From the NCBI GenBank assembly GCA_011317545.1, contig WUJK01000001.1:1527501-1591500 (forward strand): a stretch of DNA of 64,000 nucleotides, in the 5' to 3' direction. This DNA comes from Coniella vitis (lineage: Eukaryota > Ascomycota > Sordariomycetes > Diaporthales > Schizoparmaceae). The translations under genes were made by a program, and so were the position numbers. Shown here piece after piece: positions 50,301-61,568 of this stretch (its first letter is position 1; each line of letters begins with the position of its first letter). Below the pieces are notes generated by a model. The model searched no databases and was not told the origin of the DNA. It saw nothing but the letters and a program-made list of their open reading frames with translations.

Positions 50301-52009
50301 ATCGAGCTATTTATCGTATAGAGGGACTTTATCGTAAGTTTTAATCGCTTATTATCCCTTATAGGCGATCTTTACCTTTAAGGTTTTATTATTCTTACTA
50401 TATTCTAAGGGCTATTATCTATATTAGGTTCTTAGCTTATCGTATTCCGTATCGTATATATACTACGGCTTATCGCTATAAGCGTACTTAGTTTTCTTCT
50501 TCCGTATACGGAGTTTATACTCCGGGCTAATTATCCTTAAGGTTATAATAGGTATATACTTTATCCTCTAGGTATTTTATATAATCGGCGTGCTTATAGA
50601 AGCTATAATATATAGGTTCTATATATATAGGCTTTATAAGCTTTTCCCTTTATTTTTATTCGTATATTTTATACTAGTTAAAGGCCTTTTCCTATATATA
50701 AAGTACGTATTAGGGTATTATATATTAGTATTATCTTATTTATCGTATAATATATTCGTAAGGGGTATTATATATAAGACTAATATTAGTATAATTTCCC
50801 TTTATTCTAAGTATTTTATAATAATCGCTATTATCGTTATTATAAGCGATAATACTATACCCTATCTCGCATATAGGGAACTATTCGTTAGTTACCTTAT
50901 ATTTAAAGTATTATCTATAATTATATATAATATAGGCAAACTATATAATCTAATAGTATTTTTCGTAGAGATAATTAATTCGTATATCTTCCTATATAAA
51001 GGGGGTTTCGTCTTAATAGGTTATTATTCGGAATAGTTCTCTAAATATAATACCGTAGATAAGGTAATATACATCTCCTTTATCGATATCTTCGTTTATA
51101 AAGCTTTCTAATTCTAAGCTCGTTTCTTTATTAATAGTTTAGGTATTAATATCCTAACTAATATTAAGCGTTTCCTATTATTTTATAATTTCCGTAATAT
51201 TACTTTATACGGTTTTCGTTTTATTAGGTAGCTTATACCCTTTTATATTATATTAATAGGGGTATTCCCTAATAAGCTAACCTTATTATTCTATTATTAA
51301 TCTTTCGAATAGATTATTATCCGTAGGGAGGGGTATTCTCTAGGTAATTATAATTTATTATCCCTTATAAGGTTTCTAAGGGAATTATCCTAAGCCTTAC
51401 TTTACCGAGAGGTATATTATATAATTATTCTTATAATAGAAGGTTTAGTTAAGGAATCTATAATCGGAGTTATCCGATATTTACTCTAAAAGCTAGTTTT
51501 AGCTAGGAGTAGAGTCTATAGTCTTATATATTATAATATTAGCTTATCGTCCTTTAGGGATTTTTTTAAATTCTCTAGGTTTCTTAGGTTATCGGTATTC
51601 TTATACGAAATAGCCTATCTTACTATAATTAAAGTATTCCTTATTTATAGGTTTCCTTTAAGCTATATCGAGCTTTATAAGGCTTAAGTATATTATATTA
51701 CTAATTGTTATTCCGTAATAGTTATTCTATCGGGGTATAAAGTATTAAGATAGCTATTAGTATTATTTACCGGTATTAGCCCGGGGTATAAAGTTAGTAA
51801 TAAGTCTTTACCTTCCTTACTCTTCCTAGTTCCTTTCCTAATTATAGTTATCGATAGGTATTATTATTACTATAAATTCTACGAATATCTCTAATCGAGG
51901 TATCTTATATAGTTCGTTTTTAATAGATTCTTTAAGTTTATTATAATAGGCTATTATAAGGGGTTCGTTATCCTAATAGAGATATAATATAATTTATTTA
52001 AAGAGTATT
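47305..52009 (-). pseudogene. Gypsy-A gag-pol relic (middle piece of G4)
   Basis: Continues the G4 internal region after the LINE: integrase, RNase H, RT (active-site box near 49010 now YLNN), protease and the post-gag region, ending where G5 inserted at 52010. It is among the most heavily RIP-mutated pieces. The rest of gag is at 59567-60142. Confidence 0.85.
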
Positions 52010-52494
52010 TATTATAACCCACGGTCATACAGGTCACAGGAACAGGCCAGCGCAACCATATGCCAGCAAATCGGAACCTCAACGGACCGATAGGGATCTC
52101 TTATATAACCAAGTTACACGAGATAACATAGTCAGGGTTAGGGTTATACGAACTAATCAGGAATAGATCATTAAGATTATTAGATAATCCAGCAGAGCCG
52201 GATTATTAAGATCGCGAGATAATCTAGATAATCTAGGGTTAAATAGAGTATTCAACGCAGAACAACGGAAGGATATAAGGACGATAGATTTCCTAGCTAT
52301 TAGATAGTTTTCCTTATAGTCTTTAGTTATAAATCTAAGTATTATTTTATATAATAGGGTAATCCCTCTTAATTACTTATAATACTTAATATTGCTCGAT
52401 AACGTACGAAGACTTAAAGGTAATACTTCCCCACCTGCTAATATACAACTTATAGGTACTTCCAGAATCCGGGATTTAGGCAAGGATTATTATA
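52010..52494 (+). repeat. 5' LTR of G5 (cassette type III)
   Basis: 485 bp starting TATTATAACCC and ending GGATTATTATA. CTCTTATATAA is a TATA box near 52100. CAGGGTTAGGG at about 52132-52142 follows, then a block (about 52150-52270) with GATTATTAGATAATC and CGGATTATTAAGATCGCGAG. It keeps CpA but has lost TpG. Confidence 0.95.
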
Positions 52495-52579
52495 TTTTCA
52501 CAACTCTTATTTAGGACGGTCCACGTATACCTCTTAGGCAATATTAAGTATAATAATAGCTCCTTAAACTCCTACCCCG

Positions 52580-54861
52580 TCTACCTTAGGAGAAGGACGT
52601 TGCTAGGTTGTAACTTAGGAAGATATAATACGCTAATTAATCGAACTCACCTAATAACTCGCTATACTCCGGTAGAACCAGGAACAGCAGAATCGCACTA
52701 TCTATAGGCAGGCCTAATAACTCGAATAATACCAAGCTATAGCCACTATAACCCCAGCGCCTATTATTTAGAACACCGGTAACGGCTATAAGATAGATAA
52801 ACCTGCTATATACGACGGCAACTAGAAGACGCTTTAAGGGTTCCTTACCTATTATAAGGCGTACTTCCTATATAACGCAGTATAATTTACTACCGAACCC
52901 GATAAAATTATCTTAGCCGGTATACGACTCGAAAAGGACGTACTTATCTAGTACGAACCCTTACTTTATAACTATATTAAACACCTAGGCAACCTCGATT
53001 AACGTAAGACGACTACTAAGAATATATTCGATTTATTCGTAGGATTCGAACGTATCCTTAAGGAAATATTTAGCAACCCTAATAAAGAACGGACTATAGC
53101 GTAGCAACTTATAGAACTTAAATAGAATAAGTCTACTTTAGCCTATATAGTTCGCTTTAAGTAACTCTTAGTACGCCTCCCTTAGGAAGATAAGAACCTT
53201 ATAGAATACTATTATAGAGGACTTAAGGATAAGGTTAAGGACGAAATCTCTAAGCAGAACTAGCCCGAAGACTTTACAATATTCAGCAACAACGCTATCC
53301 GTATCGATAACCGTCTCTACGAAAGACGTATAGAGAAGAGTAAGAAAGGAGATAGCTATACTATATAAAGGAATTACGCTAATATAGGACAGCGGATTTA
53401 ACAGATAACTAACCGCAACTTCCAGCAATAAGGCACGGCAGTCAGCGGCACTATATACGTAGGACCTATAGAGCTCGACGTAGCTTAGCGTAAACCTATA
53501 AGCAAGGAATGCTTTAACTATAGCAAGATAGGCTACTTTGTACGAGAGTGCCGATAACCTAAGAAACCCAGAGAATTTAAGAAAGTCCCCGAAGGACGAT
53601 AAGCCAATATTATAACACGCGAGACCACGGACTCTACTCCTAGCTAAAACTAGCTTCTAGAGTAAGCGTCGGACGACTCCGATTACGGACTCCTTAACTA
53701 GACCTTCTATTATAAGGATAATTATATAACGCACCTCTCGGTAAAGCAAGGCTTAGGATAGTTCCCTTAGAAACCTCGTAAGGAACGATAAATTATAATT
53801 ACCTAGAAAATACCCCTCTCTACGGATAATAATCTATTCGAAAGACTAGTAACGGAGCAGTAAGCCTAGCTTATTAGGGAATACCCCTACCAGCGCGATA
53901 TAGAAGGGTACGAACTACCTAACGAAGCGGATATCTCGCAGAGTAATATTATAGAAATCATAGAATAATAGGAAACGCTTAGTATCGGTTAGAGTACTAG
54001 TACCTAAACTATTAACGAAGAAACAAACTTAGAATTAGAAAGCTCTACGGACGAAGATATCGATAAAGGAGATATATACTACCTTATCCACGGTATTATA
54101 CTTAGAGAACTATTCCGAATAATATCTTATTAAGACGAAACCCCCCTCGTATAGGAAGACGCGCGAATTAATCACCTCTACGAAAAACACTACTAGATCG
54201 TATAGTTTGCCTATATTATATATAATTACAGATAATACTTTAAATATAAGGTAACCAACGAATAGTTCCCTACGCGCGAGATAGGGTATAGTATTATCGC
54301 CTATAACGACGATAACAGCGACTATTATAAAGTACTTAGAATAAGGGGAAACTACGCCAGCATTAGCCTTATATACGATACCCCCTATAAATATACCACG
54401 CGATAAGTAAAATGGTACTAATGCACGATACCCTAGTGCGCACCTTACGCGTAAGAAAAAGCGCTCGACTAGCATAGAATACGCGAATAGAAACAAAGGG
54501 AAAAGCTCGCAAAGCCTACGCACGCAGAACCTACGCACTACAGCTTCTGTAAGCGCGCCGACTACGCAGAATACCTAGCGGATAAAGCACGTACCTACTA
54601 CGACCTTAAGGATAGTCAGCCCGGAGCATAGACTCCGTATACCGAAGAAGAAAATCAAGCGCGCCTATAGCAATAGGCCGCAGTACGTATACGATACGGA
54701 ATGCAATAAGCCAAGAACCTAGCATAGATAGCAGCTCTTAGAGTATAGCAAGAATAGTAGAACCTAAAAGGCAAGGATCGCCTATAAGGGATAGCAAGCG
54801 ATTAGGACTTACGATAAAGTCCCTCTGCACGATAAACAGCTCGACGTACGAATATTTGAAA
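52580..54861 (+). pseudogene. G5 gag with an unusually long region after the zinc knuckle
   Basis: Frame 2 (codon starts such as 52802 and 53507) runs over 2.2 kb broken only by TAG/TAA. An N-terminal Gln-rich helical part (52631-52720) is followed by a capsid domain of the retrotransposon gag family (YDGNWKTLQGFLTYYKAYF at 52811). The zinc knuckle at 53510-53550 reads C-FN-Y-SKIG-Y-FVRE-C, CCHC with Cys and His changed to Tyr. About 440 further codons separate it from the protease. That region includes an acidic part, a globular-looking part (TREIGYSIIAYNDDNSDYYK) and a Cys/His-rich part (WYQCTIPQCAPYAQEK, then HYSFCKRAD). Its role is unknown. Pol is in the -1 frame relative to gag. Confidence 0.85.
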
Positions 54862-57800
54862 ATCGCAGTACGAATCAACGATAAATACTACACAGCACTC
54901 CTAGACAGCGGAGCATAAGGAAACTTTATATCCCTAAGCGTTATTAATAGAGAACGGATACCTTAGAAGAAGAAGATAGAACCCTATAGACTTAGCACTA
55001 TAGAAGGTATAGAAGTTGCTTACGGCTAAGGTATTATCGATATAGAATCTAATCAATTACCAGTCATAATCTATAGACGCACGATACTAATGAACTTCGA
55101 TATTACGGATACCGTATAATACAAGCTAATCTTAGGCATACTATAGTTAAGAAAGGAAAATCCTCGAATCGATTAGACTAATAGCTATATTTTATAGGAT
55201 AAAGCGGATACCTAAGAAGCGGTTATAATCAAAGGCGTAGGATCGGATTTAGTTACTAAGCGATACCTAGATAATAGGGGCTTAAACGAATTTATATATA
55301 CCTCCAAATCGAGAAGAGCTAAGATAACAGCTACCCTAGGACATAATAAACCTCGATAGCTTATAGAGAAGGATCTAGCGATAGTTAATACCCAATAGAA
55401 TAAGGGATATAGCAGATTAAGATATAATATAATAGGATTCTATAGATAGCAGGATATATTATCGCGATAAGTTTAAGAAGGAACTAAGTACGTATAACGA
55501 TATCTCCTTATAATAGCAACTATATAAGACGAAGATATATTTAGAGACCTCTCCGGTATACTAGAAGAGTATCGGAAGTTTATAAAACTATTTTAAGGAA
55601 AATTCGATAATAGCCTACCAGAGCACGGCCCATACGACCACGAGATCCCACTCAAAGAAGGAGAACAACCAAAGTTCTTTCCTATCTACGGATTAGATAA
55701 GGATAAACTCAAAGCACTCAGAGAATACATCGACGAAAATCTTAAGAAAGGCTATATCAGACCCTCCTATTCACTAGTAGGATACCCAATCCTATTTATA
55801 CTAAAGAAAAACGGCAAACTACGACTATACGTTAACTATCGGCAACTTAACGATATTATAATTAAGAATCGGTACCCCTTACCTCTCTTTAAAGAACTTA
55901 GAGATAGACTCAGGGGAGCCCAATAGTTTACAGCCCTCGACCTTAAAGAAGGATATACGTATATTCGTATTAAACCCGGGGAAGAATAGAAAACAGCGTT
56001 CAGAATACGCTATAGATACTTCGAATATCTTATTATGCTATTCGGACTTACTAACGCCCCTGTATTATTCCAGGAGATAATAAACTTTATCTTACGCAAA
56101 TACCTCGACTATTTTGTGATCGCTTACCTAGACGATATCCTTATTTACTTAAAGATATTCGAAGAACACTAGAAGTATATTATAATAATCCTATAAATCC
56201 TCCAAGATAATAAGATTTTGGTAGAACCCACTAAATGCAACTGGAATACTTAAGAAGTTAACTACCTCGGATATACTATTACACCAGGGCATATACGAAT
56301 ACAGAAAGACAAAGTACAGGCAGTCAGGGACTAGCCTACACCTCAGAACGTCAAAGACGTCAGAGCCTTCTTAGGCTATGCTAACTTCTACCGACAATTT
56401 ATCAAGAATTATAGTAGCATTACAGCACTACTTATAGAACTTACGAAAAAGGACACCACCTTCAACTAGAACGAACAAGCATAGAAAGCCTTTAGTATAA
56501 TTAAGAACGTAGTTACATTAGAACCAATCCTAATCGAAGCAGACTAAGATAAAGTTTTCGAGATCGAGATAGACGTATCAGATTATATACTCGGTAGACA
56601 ACTCGGACAACAAAACGATAAGGGACGACTACGGATAATCAGTAATTTTAGCAAGAAATTAAACGGACTAGAACTTAACTACGGAATGCCCGATTAAGAA
56701 CTTATAATAATAGTAGAAGCTTTTAGGGAATAGCGATACTACCTTATCGGCGCAAAACAATAAATTCTTATATATACGGATCATAAGAATCTCCAGGCAT
56801 TTACCTCGATAAAATAGCTTAATAAATAGCAACTTAGATAATACGAATTTCTATTAGAATTCGACTTTAAGATTATCTACCGTAAAGGTAAGGAAAACGA
56901 ACGAGCAGACGCTCTTAGCAGACGGCTAGACTATAAGGACAGCAATAGCAAAGACCAAGATATTATAGCAATCTTTAAAGAAGACTCGGAAGGTAACCTT
57001 ACTATACTATCCATTACCAAGGAACTTAACGTAATACTATACATCGAAGGAGAAATACCTAACCTCGATAGTATAATAATATTAAAACAAAACGACTATA
57101 TTAGAAGCATCTACAGCGTACTAGCATATAGATACTAAGGAATTAGAGCAACCTATAAAAGGATCCAACGCTATTAGAACCTACTAAACCTTAAGAAACG
57201 AGTTACGGACATCGTTAATAACTACAATATATATAAACGGAATAAGACAGAACGATATAAACCTTACGGACTACTATAACCTCTACTAGTACCTACGACT
57301 ATTTGGTTATCCATCAGTCTAGACTTTATCACTAAGCTACCCCTCTTACGAGAACCCTTAACTCAGGTGCAGTACGATAGCATCTTAGTAGTAGTTTGCA
57401 GACTAAGCAAGTACGCATACTTCCTACTATATAAAGAAAGTAGTACCGCAGAAGAACTCGTATATATATTCCTCCGTATTATTATCGCTAACCACGGAAT
57501 ACCTTAGGAAATTATATTAGATAGAGATAGAAAATTCGTATCGAAATTCTGGATCTTACTTACCAAATACCTCGGAACGATACAACGCATATCCACGGCA
57601 TTTTATCCTCAGACAGACGGATAAACGGAACGCACTAACTAGATTATAGAACAATATCTATAATACTACGTTAACCACGAATAAGATAATTAGGTCGAAC
57701 TTTTGCTAACCGCGCAGTTCGCCTACAATAGTGCAGATATAACGAGTACAGGAAAATCACTATTCTTCCTACTCTACGGATATAACCCCATAGCATACTA

Positions 57801-58356
57801 TGAAATACTATTAGGTAGAAACGCAGAAACAGCAGACTAATACGCTAGAAGAATTAAATAATTATATAAAGATACTCGACGTATACTTCAGGATATTAAA
57901 GAATAAATAACGAAATACGCTAATTAGAAAAGGATTAAGGGACTAATCCTATAGAAGGGAGATAAAGTCTACCTTAACCGTAAAAATATTAAAACTACTA
58001 GACCTAGCGATAAACTCGACTATAAGAAACTCGGACCTTATAAAATTGCACGACAAATTTCCCCAGTTAACTATAAACTCGAAATTCCACATATACGTCT
58101 ATACCTAGTCTTCTATATTTTACTTCTAGAACCAGCACTAGCAGACGCAGAACTCTTATACGACATAGATATCATCGAACCAGAATAAGTATAATACGAA
58201 GTTAAACAAATCCTCGACTCACGCAAACGCGGATACGGAAAATAATACCTTATTAAATAGAAAGGATACGATAACTTAGAAAACACTTAGGAACCCCTAA
58301 AGAATATCTACGAAGATCTAATTAAAGAATACGAAAATCAGCGAATAACTTAGTAA
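54862..58356 (+). pseudogene. G5 pol: protease, RT, RNase H, integrase, chromodomain
   Basis: All domains are in one frame with no indel, only RIP-type TAG/TAA. Protease LLDSGA with the catalytic Asp at 54904. RT: GKLRLYVNYRQLND from 55813, active site AYLDDILIYL with YLDD intact at 56125-56136. RNase H: IDVSDYILG, Asp at 56572. Integrase catalytic Asp at 57322 (SLDF), Asp at 57520 (LDRDRKF) and Glu at 57628 (TERTNQ). Chromodomain at about 58195-58330: YEVKQILDSRKRGYGK, then KGYDNLENT and EPLKN. The chromodomain assigns it to the chromodomain-bearing (chromoviral) Ty3/Gypsy lineage, which targets heterochromatin. Trp codons are mostly TAG. Catalytic residues survive, yet no product could be translated. 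Confidence 0.93.
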
Positions 58357-58449
58357 TAGATAGAATCAGAAAACTCACCAACGATTAGACAGACCCCCTC
58401 TATTAGAAGTACTAACCAGATCTAACGACCTACTAAAGTCCATAGTAGA

Positions 58450-58998
58450 CTAGTCCACGGTATTAAACTCCTATATTAGCGAATCAGGAAACGCTTTAGG
58501 CAAAGGACCCGCCGGCACCGAAACTGCCGCCTCCTTTTCAGCCTCCTTACGCTCTATACGATCCAACTCCTCCATAGAATCCAGGCCCCGGCGAATAGCC
58601 CGTGCCATCTTCTCCCTCCATATCTTCTTCTACTTACGAAGGCGATCTATACGTACATCTAAAGCACGACGAGCCTCGTCTAGTTCCTCCATCTTATCCT
58701 TAATCTTCTGATAGTACCGAGAGATAGTACGAATATTAGACGGAGAAGGACCCAGTATATCGCAGCGAGATTTATTCAAACGAATATACTTAGCATAGCG
58801 GTCGGAATACATCGCGGAAATCTAATAAGAAGAAAGCCCCCGTTCCTTATAGTTAGAGTAGGTCGGTATCTCTATATAATACTCTAGAATAGATTAAAGA
58901 AGAAGGTTACGCTTAACGGTTTTAGGAGTAACCGACGAAGAAATCTTTCGAAAACGACTTTTATTAATTCTCGACGATATAACGAATTAGGAAGGCAT
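58450..58998 (-). pseudogene. Antisense six-cysteine coiled-coil gene of G5
   Basis: Starts with an intact ATG (58998) 84 bases from the 3' LTR and reads away from it, opposite to pol. 183 codons with stops only at codons 4, 35, 59, 123 and near 177 (TAA/TAG). Cluster: Tyr47-x2-Tyr50-x7-Tyr58-x9-Tyr68-x2-Tyr71-x7-Cys79, followed by Asp, the same spacing as in G3 and G4 although the rest differs strongly. Residues 98-122 (KIKDKMEELDEARRALDVR) and 123-165 (KKIWREKMARAIRRGLDSM, ERKEAEKEAA) form a charged helical stretch. An open stretch from the internal Met63 gives 60 uninterrupted residues. Antisense transcription could start in the LTR. Confidence 0.72.
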
Positions 58999-59069
58999 AA
59001 TCCGAAGTAAGAATATTAGGCAGGACTACTCACGGAAATACTACAGGTCTTTAGGGATAAAGACCGATA

Positions 59070-59081
59070 GAAGGGAGATAA
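59070..59081 (+). promoter_or_regulatory. Polypurine tract of G5
   Basis: GAAGGGAGAT-type purine run immediately before the 3' LTR at 59082, where plus-strand DNA synthesis would be primed. The equivalent reads as TTATCTCCCTTC next to the 3' LTRs of G2, G3 and G4 (for example 38012-38023). Confidence 0.75.
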
Positions 59082-59566
59082 TATTATAACCTACGGTTAT
59101 ATAGGTTACAGGAACAGGCCAGCGCAACTATATGCTAGCAAATCGGAACCTTAACGGACCGATGGGGATCTCTTATATAACTAAGTTATACGAGATAATA
59201 TAGTCAGGGTTAGGGTTATACGAACTAATCAGGAATGGATTATTAAGATTATTAGATAATCCAGCAGAGCCGGATTATTAAGATCGCGAGATAATCCAGA
59301 TAATCTAGGGTTAAATAGGGTATTCAACGCAGAACAACGGAAGGATATAAGGACGATGGATTTCCTAGCTATTAGATAGTTTTCCTTATAGTCTTTAGTT
59401 ATGAATCTAAGTATCATTTTATATAATAGGGTAATCCCTCTTGATTACTTGTAACACTTGATATTGCTCGATAACGTACGAAGACTTAAAGGTAATACTT
59501 CCCCACCTACTAACATACAACTCATAGGTACTTCCAGAATCCGGGATTCAGGCAAGGATCATTACA
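59082..59566 (+). repeat. 3' LTR of G5 (cassette type III)
   Basis: 485 bp, same block as the 5' LTR. Compared with it, differences are transitions, but here TpG is kept and CpA is lost, the reverse of the 5' LTR. It ends CAAGGATCATTACA. Confidence 0.95.
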
Positions 59567-60142
59567 GTATTATATAGTATAATACTAATTTAGTTTACTT
59601 AAGTTAGGAGATCTTATATTCTATATTACGCTTTTCGTTAGGGTTTCTAAAGGTTTCCTTAAGTATTTAGGCGAAGGTTTCGAATAATATAAAGAGTTCG
59701 TTAATCTTATCTTCTCTAGTTTCTTCTATATCGAATTCTAAGAAGTTCTATAGGATAGGTTTAAACTATATAAATATATTACCTTTAAGCCTACTAACTA
59801 TAAATTCTACTTTCTTAGCTTTAGTAAGGAATTACTATTAATAGTATTAGAAGTAAGCTCTAAGGGCTATAATAAAAGGTTAAATATTATCTTCTTATCC
59901 GTAATAAACCTTAAGCTGCTCTATCTTAAAGGGCTTATTAGGAGTTCCGCTAATACTTCCTTAAGCCTTAAGTTCTATAATATATATAATAAGTATATTA
60001 ATAGTAGTTAAGAGTTATTAGTTAGTATTCTAGGTTTAGTTAACTATTAAGGGGGCTAGAACTATTAGTATTATAGCTAAATATTATATTTAATATTACT
60101 AAAGAGGTATATATAGATCGTCCTAAATAAGAGTTATAAAAA
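59567..60142 (-). pseudogene. Gypsy-A gag relic (right piece of G4)
   Basis: Continuation of G4 after G5, matching 10340-10917 and 28270-28841. Encodes the N-terminal gag part on the minus strand, with RIP stops. Confidence 0.85.
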
Positions 60143-60611
60143 TATAATAATCCTTACCTAAATCCCGGATTCTAGAAGTACCTATAATTATATATTAATA
60201 GGCGGGGAAGTATTACCTTTAAATCTTCGTACGTTATCGAGTAATATTAAGTATTATAAGTAATTAAGAGGGATTACCCTATTATATAAAATAATACTTA
60301 GATTTATAACTAAAGATTATAAGGAAACTATCTAATATTAAGCTATAAACTCTTATCCTTATATCCTTCTATTATTTTAGTAAGTCGATATAGTCGATAT
60401 CGATCCTATCGATCTATAATATACTAGTCGATATAGTCGATATCGATTCTATCGATCGTATAACTATTAGGACCCTAACCCTGATTATATTATTATAAGT
60501 ATCCAGATATCCTTATATAAGAGATCCCTATCGGTCCGTTAAGGTTCCGATTTGCTGGTATATAGTTACGCTGGCCTGTTCCTGTAACCTGCACGTTCGT
60601 GGGTTATAATA
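60143..60611 (-). repeat. 5' LTR of G4 (cassette type I)
   Basis: 469 bp from TATAATAATCC to TTATAATA, sharing with the left LTR a one-base deletion near its start and the same block with two TCGATATCGA palindromes (about 60380-60460). Confidence 0.92.
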
Positions 60612-61568
60612 CTTATAAATAATAACTATATGAATCCAGATTGGATAATAAATAAAGATAAAACTTATAGTTATAAAGCCCGTTGGGTTATTCAGGGCTT
60701 TAACTAAGTTTTAGGTATAGATTACCTCGACACCTTTTTAACAACTTGCCGATCAGAAACTTAGCATATACTTTTAATAATAGCTATAAATAAAGGCTAT
60801 AATATAATACAGTACGATATAAAAATGCTTTTATATATACTAATATCGATACTAAAATATATATACAATTACCAACTAGTATATATAATAATAACTATAA
60901 TAATAAGGTTGCTAAACTGAATAAAGCCCTTTACGGCTTAAAACAAGCCCCACGCCTCTGGAATAAATATTTAAAAACAATATTATATAAATACGGGTTC
61001 GAAATTTGTCCGTATAACGAAGGCGTATATATAAATAAAGGGCTTAATATAACTATTATCTGTTATGTTAACGATATGCTTATAATAACAGAAAATATTA
61101 ATAACTTAAATAAATTAGAAAAGCTATTATATAAAGATATAAAACTTGAATAAATTGGCCCACCAAAGTCTTTTCTAGGAATCGATTTAACTATCCATTA
61201 TAATAAAAAGTTATTATATATAAATCAGACGGCTTATACAAATAAACTATTAAATAAGTTTAATATAATAATAAGTAACTATAAGCTAGTTTTAATACCT
61301 AGAATTCCGGGATTAAAACTAAATAAAAATAATAATAAAGCTACTAAAGACGAAATAAAAGAATATTAGAAACAAATAGGGTCTTTATTATATTTAGCTT
61401 TAAAGACTCGCCCAGATATAGCCTATAGCGTTATTTATTACGCAAGATTTATAAATAACCTAAATAACGAGCATTTTAAGGCTTTAGAATATATTTGGAA
61501 ATATTAACTTAAATTTCCAGATCTAAGCGTTATATACAATTATAATGCTATAAGCTTTATAATAACAG
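60612..61568 (+). mobile_element. Copia-type retrotransposon fragment (reverse transcriptase)
   Basis: Plus-strand reading gives the Ty1/Copia RT: YKARWVIQGF (60672), a lost-stop region with GIDYLDTF, then after a one-base deletion in the A run at 60821-60825 the sequence continues in another frame with ALYGLKQAPRLWNK (about 60923), active site YVND at 61064-61075 (a mutated YVDD), GPPKSFLGIDL, and the RNase H-side stretch LLYLALKTRPDIAYSV. Both ends are cut, by G4 on the left and by G6 on the right. It is AT-rich, with CpA and TpG less depleted than in the Gypsy copies. Confidence 0.9.

Larger units (their letters stand above)
52010..59566 (+). mobile_element. Gypsy-A copy G5, full length chromodomain Ty3/Gypsy element
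   Basis: 7557 bp with 485-bp LTRs and a perfect 5-bp duplication gtatt (52005-52009 and 59567-59571) in G4. It is the best-preserved copy and shows the family layout in sense: LTR, gag with CCHC knuckle, long extra region, protease, RT, RNase H, integrase, chromodomain, antisense six-Cys gene, purine tract, LTR. It lacks the tRNA-like module of G2, G3 and G4 and has cassette type III. Confidence 0.96.
29611..60611 (-). mobile_element. Gypsy-A copy G4, full length but split by two nested insertions
   Basis: Pieces 29611-31485, 47305-52009 and 59567-60611 join into one minus-strand element of about 7.6 kb. Both LTRs share a one-base deletion (ACCTATA-GTTATATATT versus ACCTATAAGTTATATATT elsewhere) and cassette type I, so they belong together. 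The host is split by the LINE L4 (15-bp duplication) and by Gypsy G5 (gtatt duplication). Its own flanks (ccaga and cttat) do not form a target duplication. Confidence 0.9.

Noticed and set aside
42722..51036. Hydrophobic ORFs of 125-148 residues at 42722-43099 (+), 50590-51036 (+) and 54110-54538 (-), conserved in three copies and looking like membrane proteins.
   Set aside because: They are codon-aligned antisense shadows of the long gag extension. The sense frame has balanced, charged composition and continues collinearly from the zinc knuckle; the antisense looks hydrophobic because Asp/Glu/Lys/Asn codons reverse to Ile/Leu/Val/Phe codons.
53168..53428. Minus-strand 86-codon ORF in G5, and 59229-59417 in its 3' LTR.
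   Set aside because: Shadows of the gag capsid domain and of the LTR; no independent support.
52010..59566. APOBEC-like hypermutation of retrotransposon cDNA as the cause of G-to-A changes.
   Set aside because: Polarity reverses in the 3' LTR and both strands are mutated in most copies, with CpA/TpG context; RIP explains this better.
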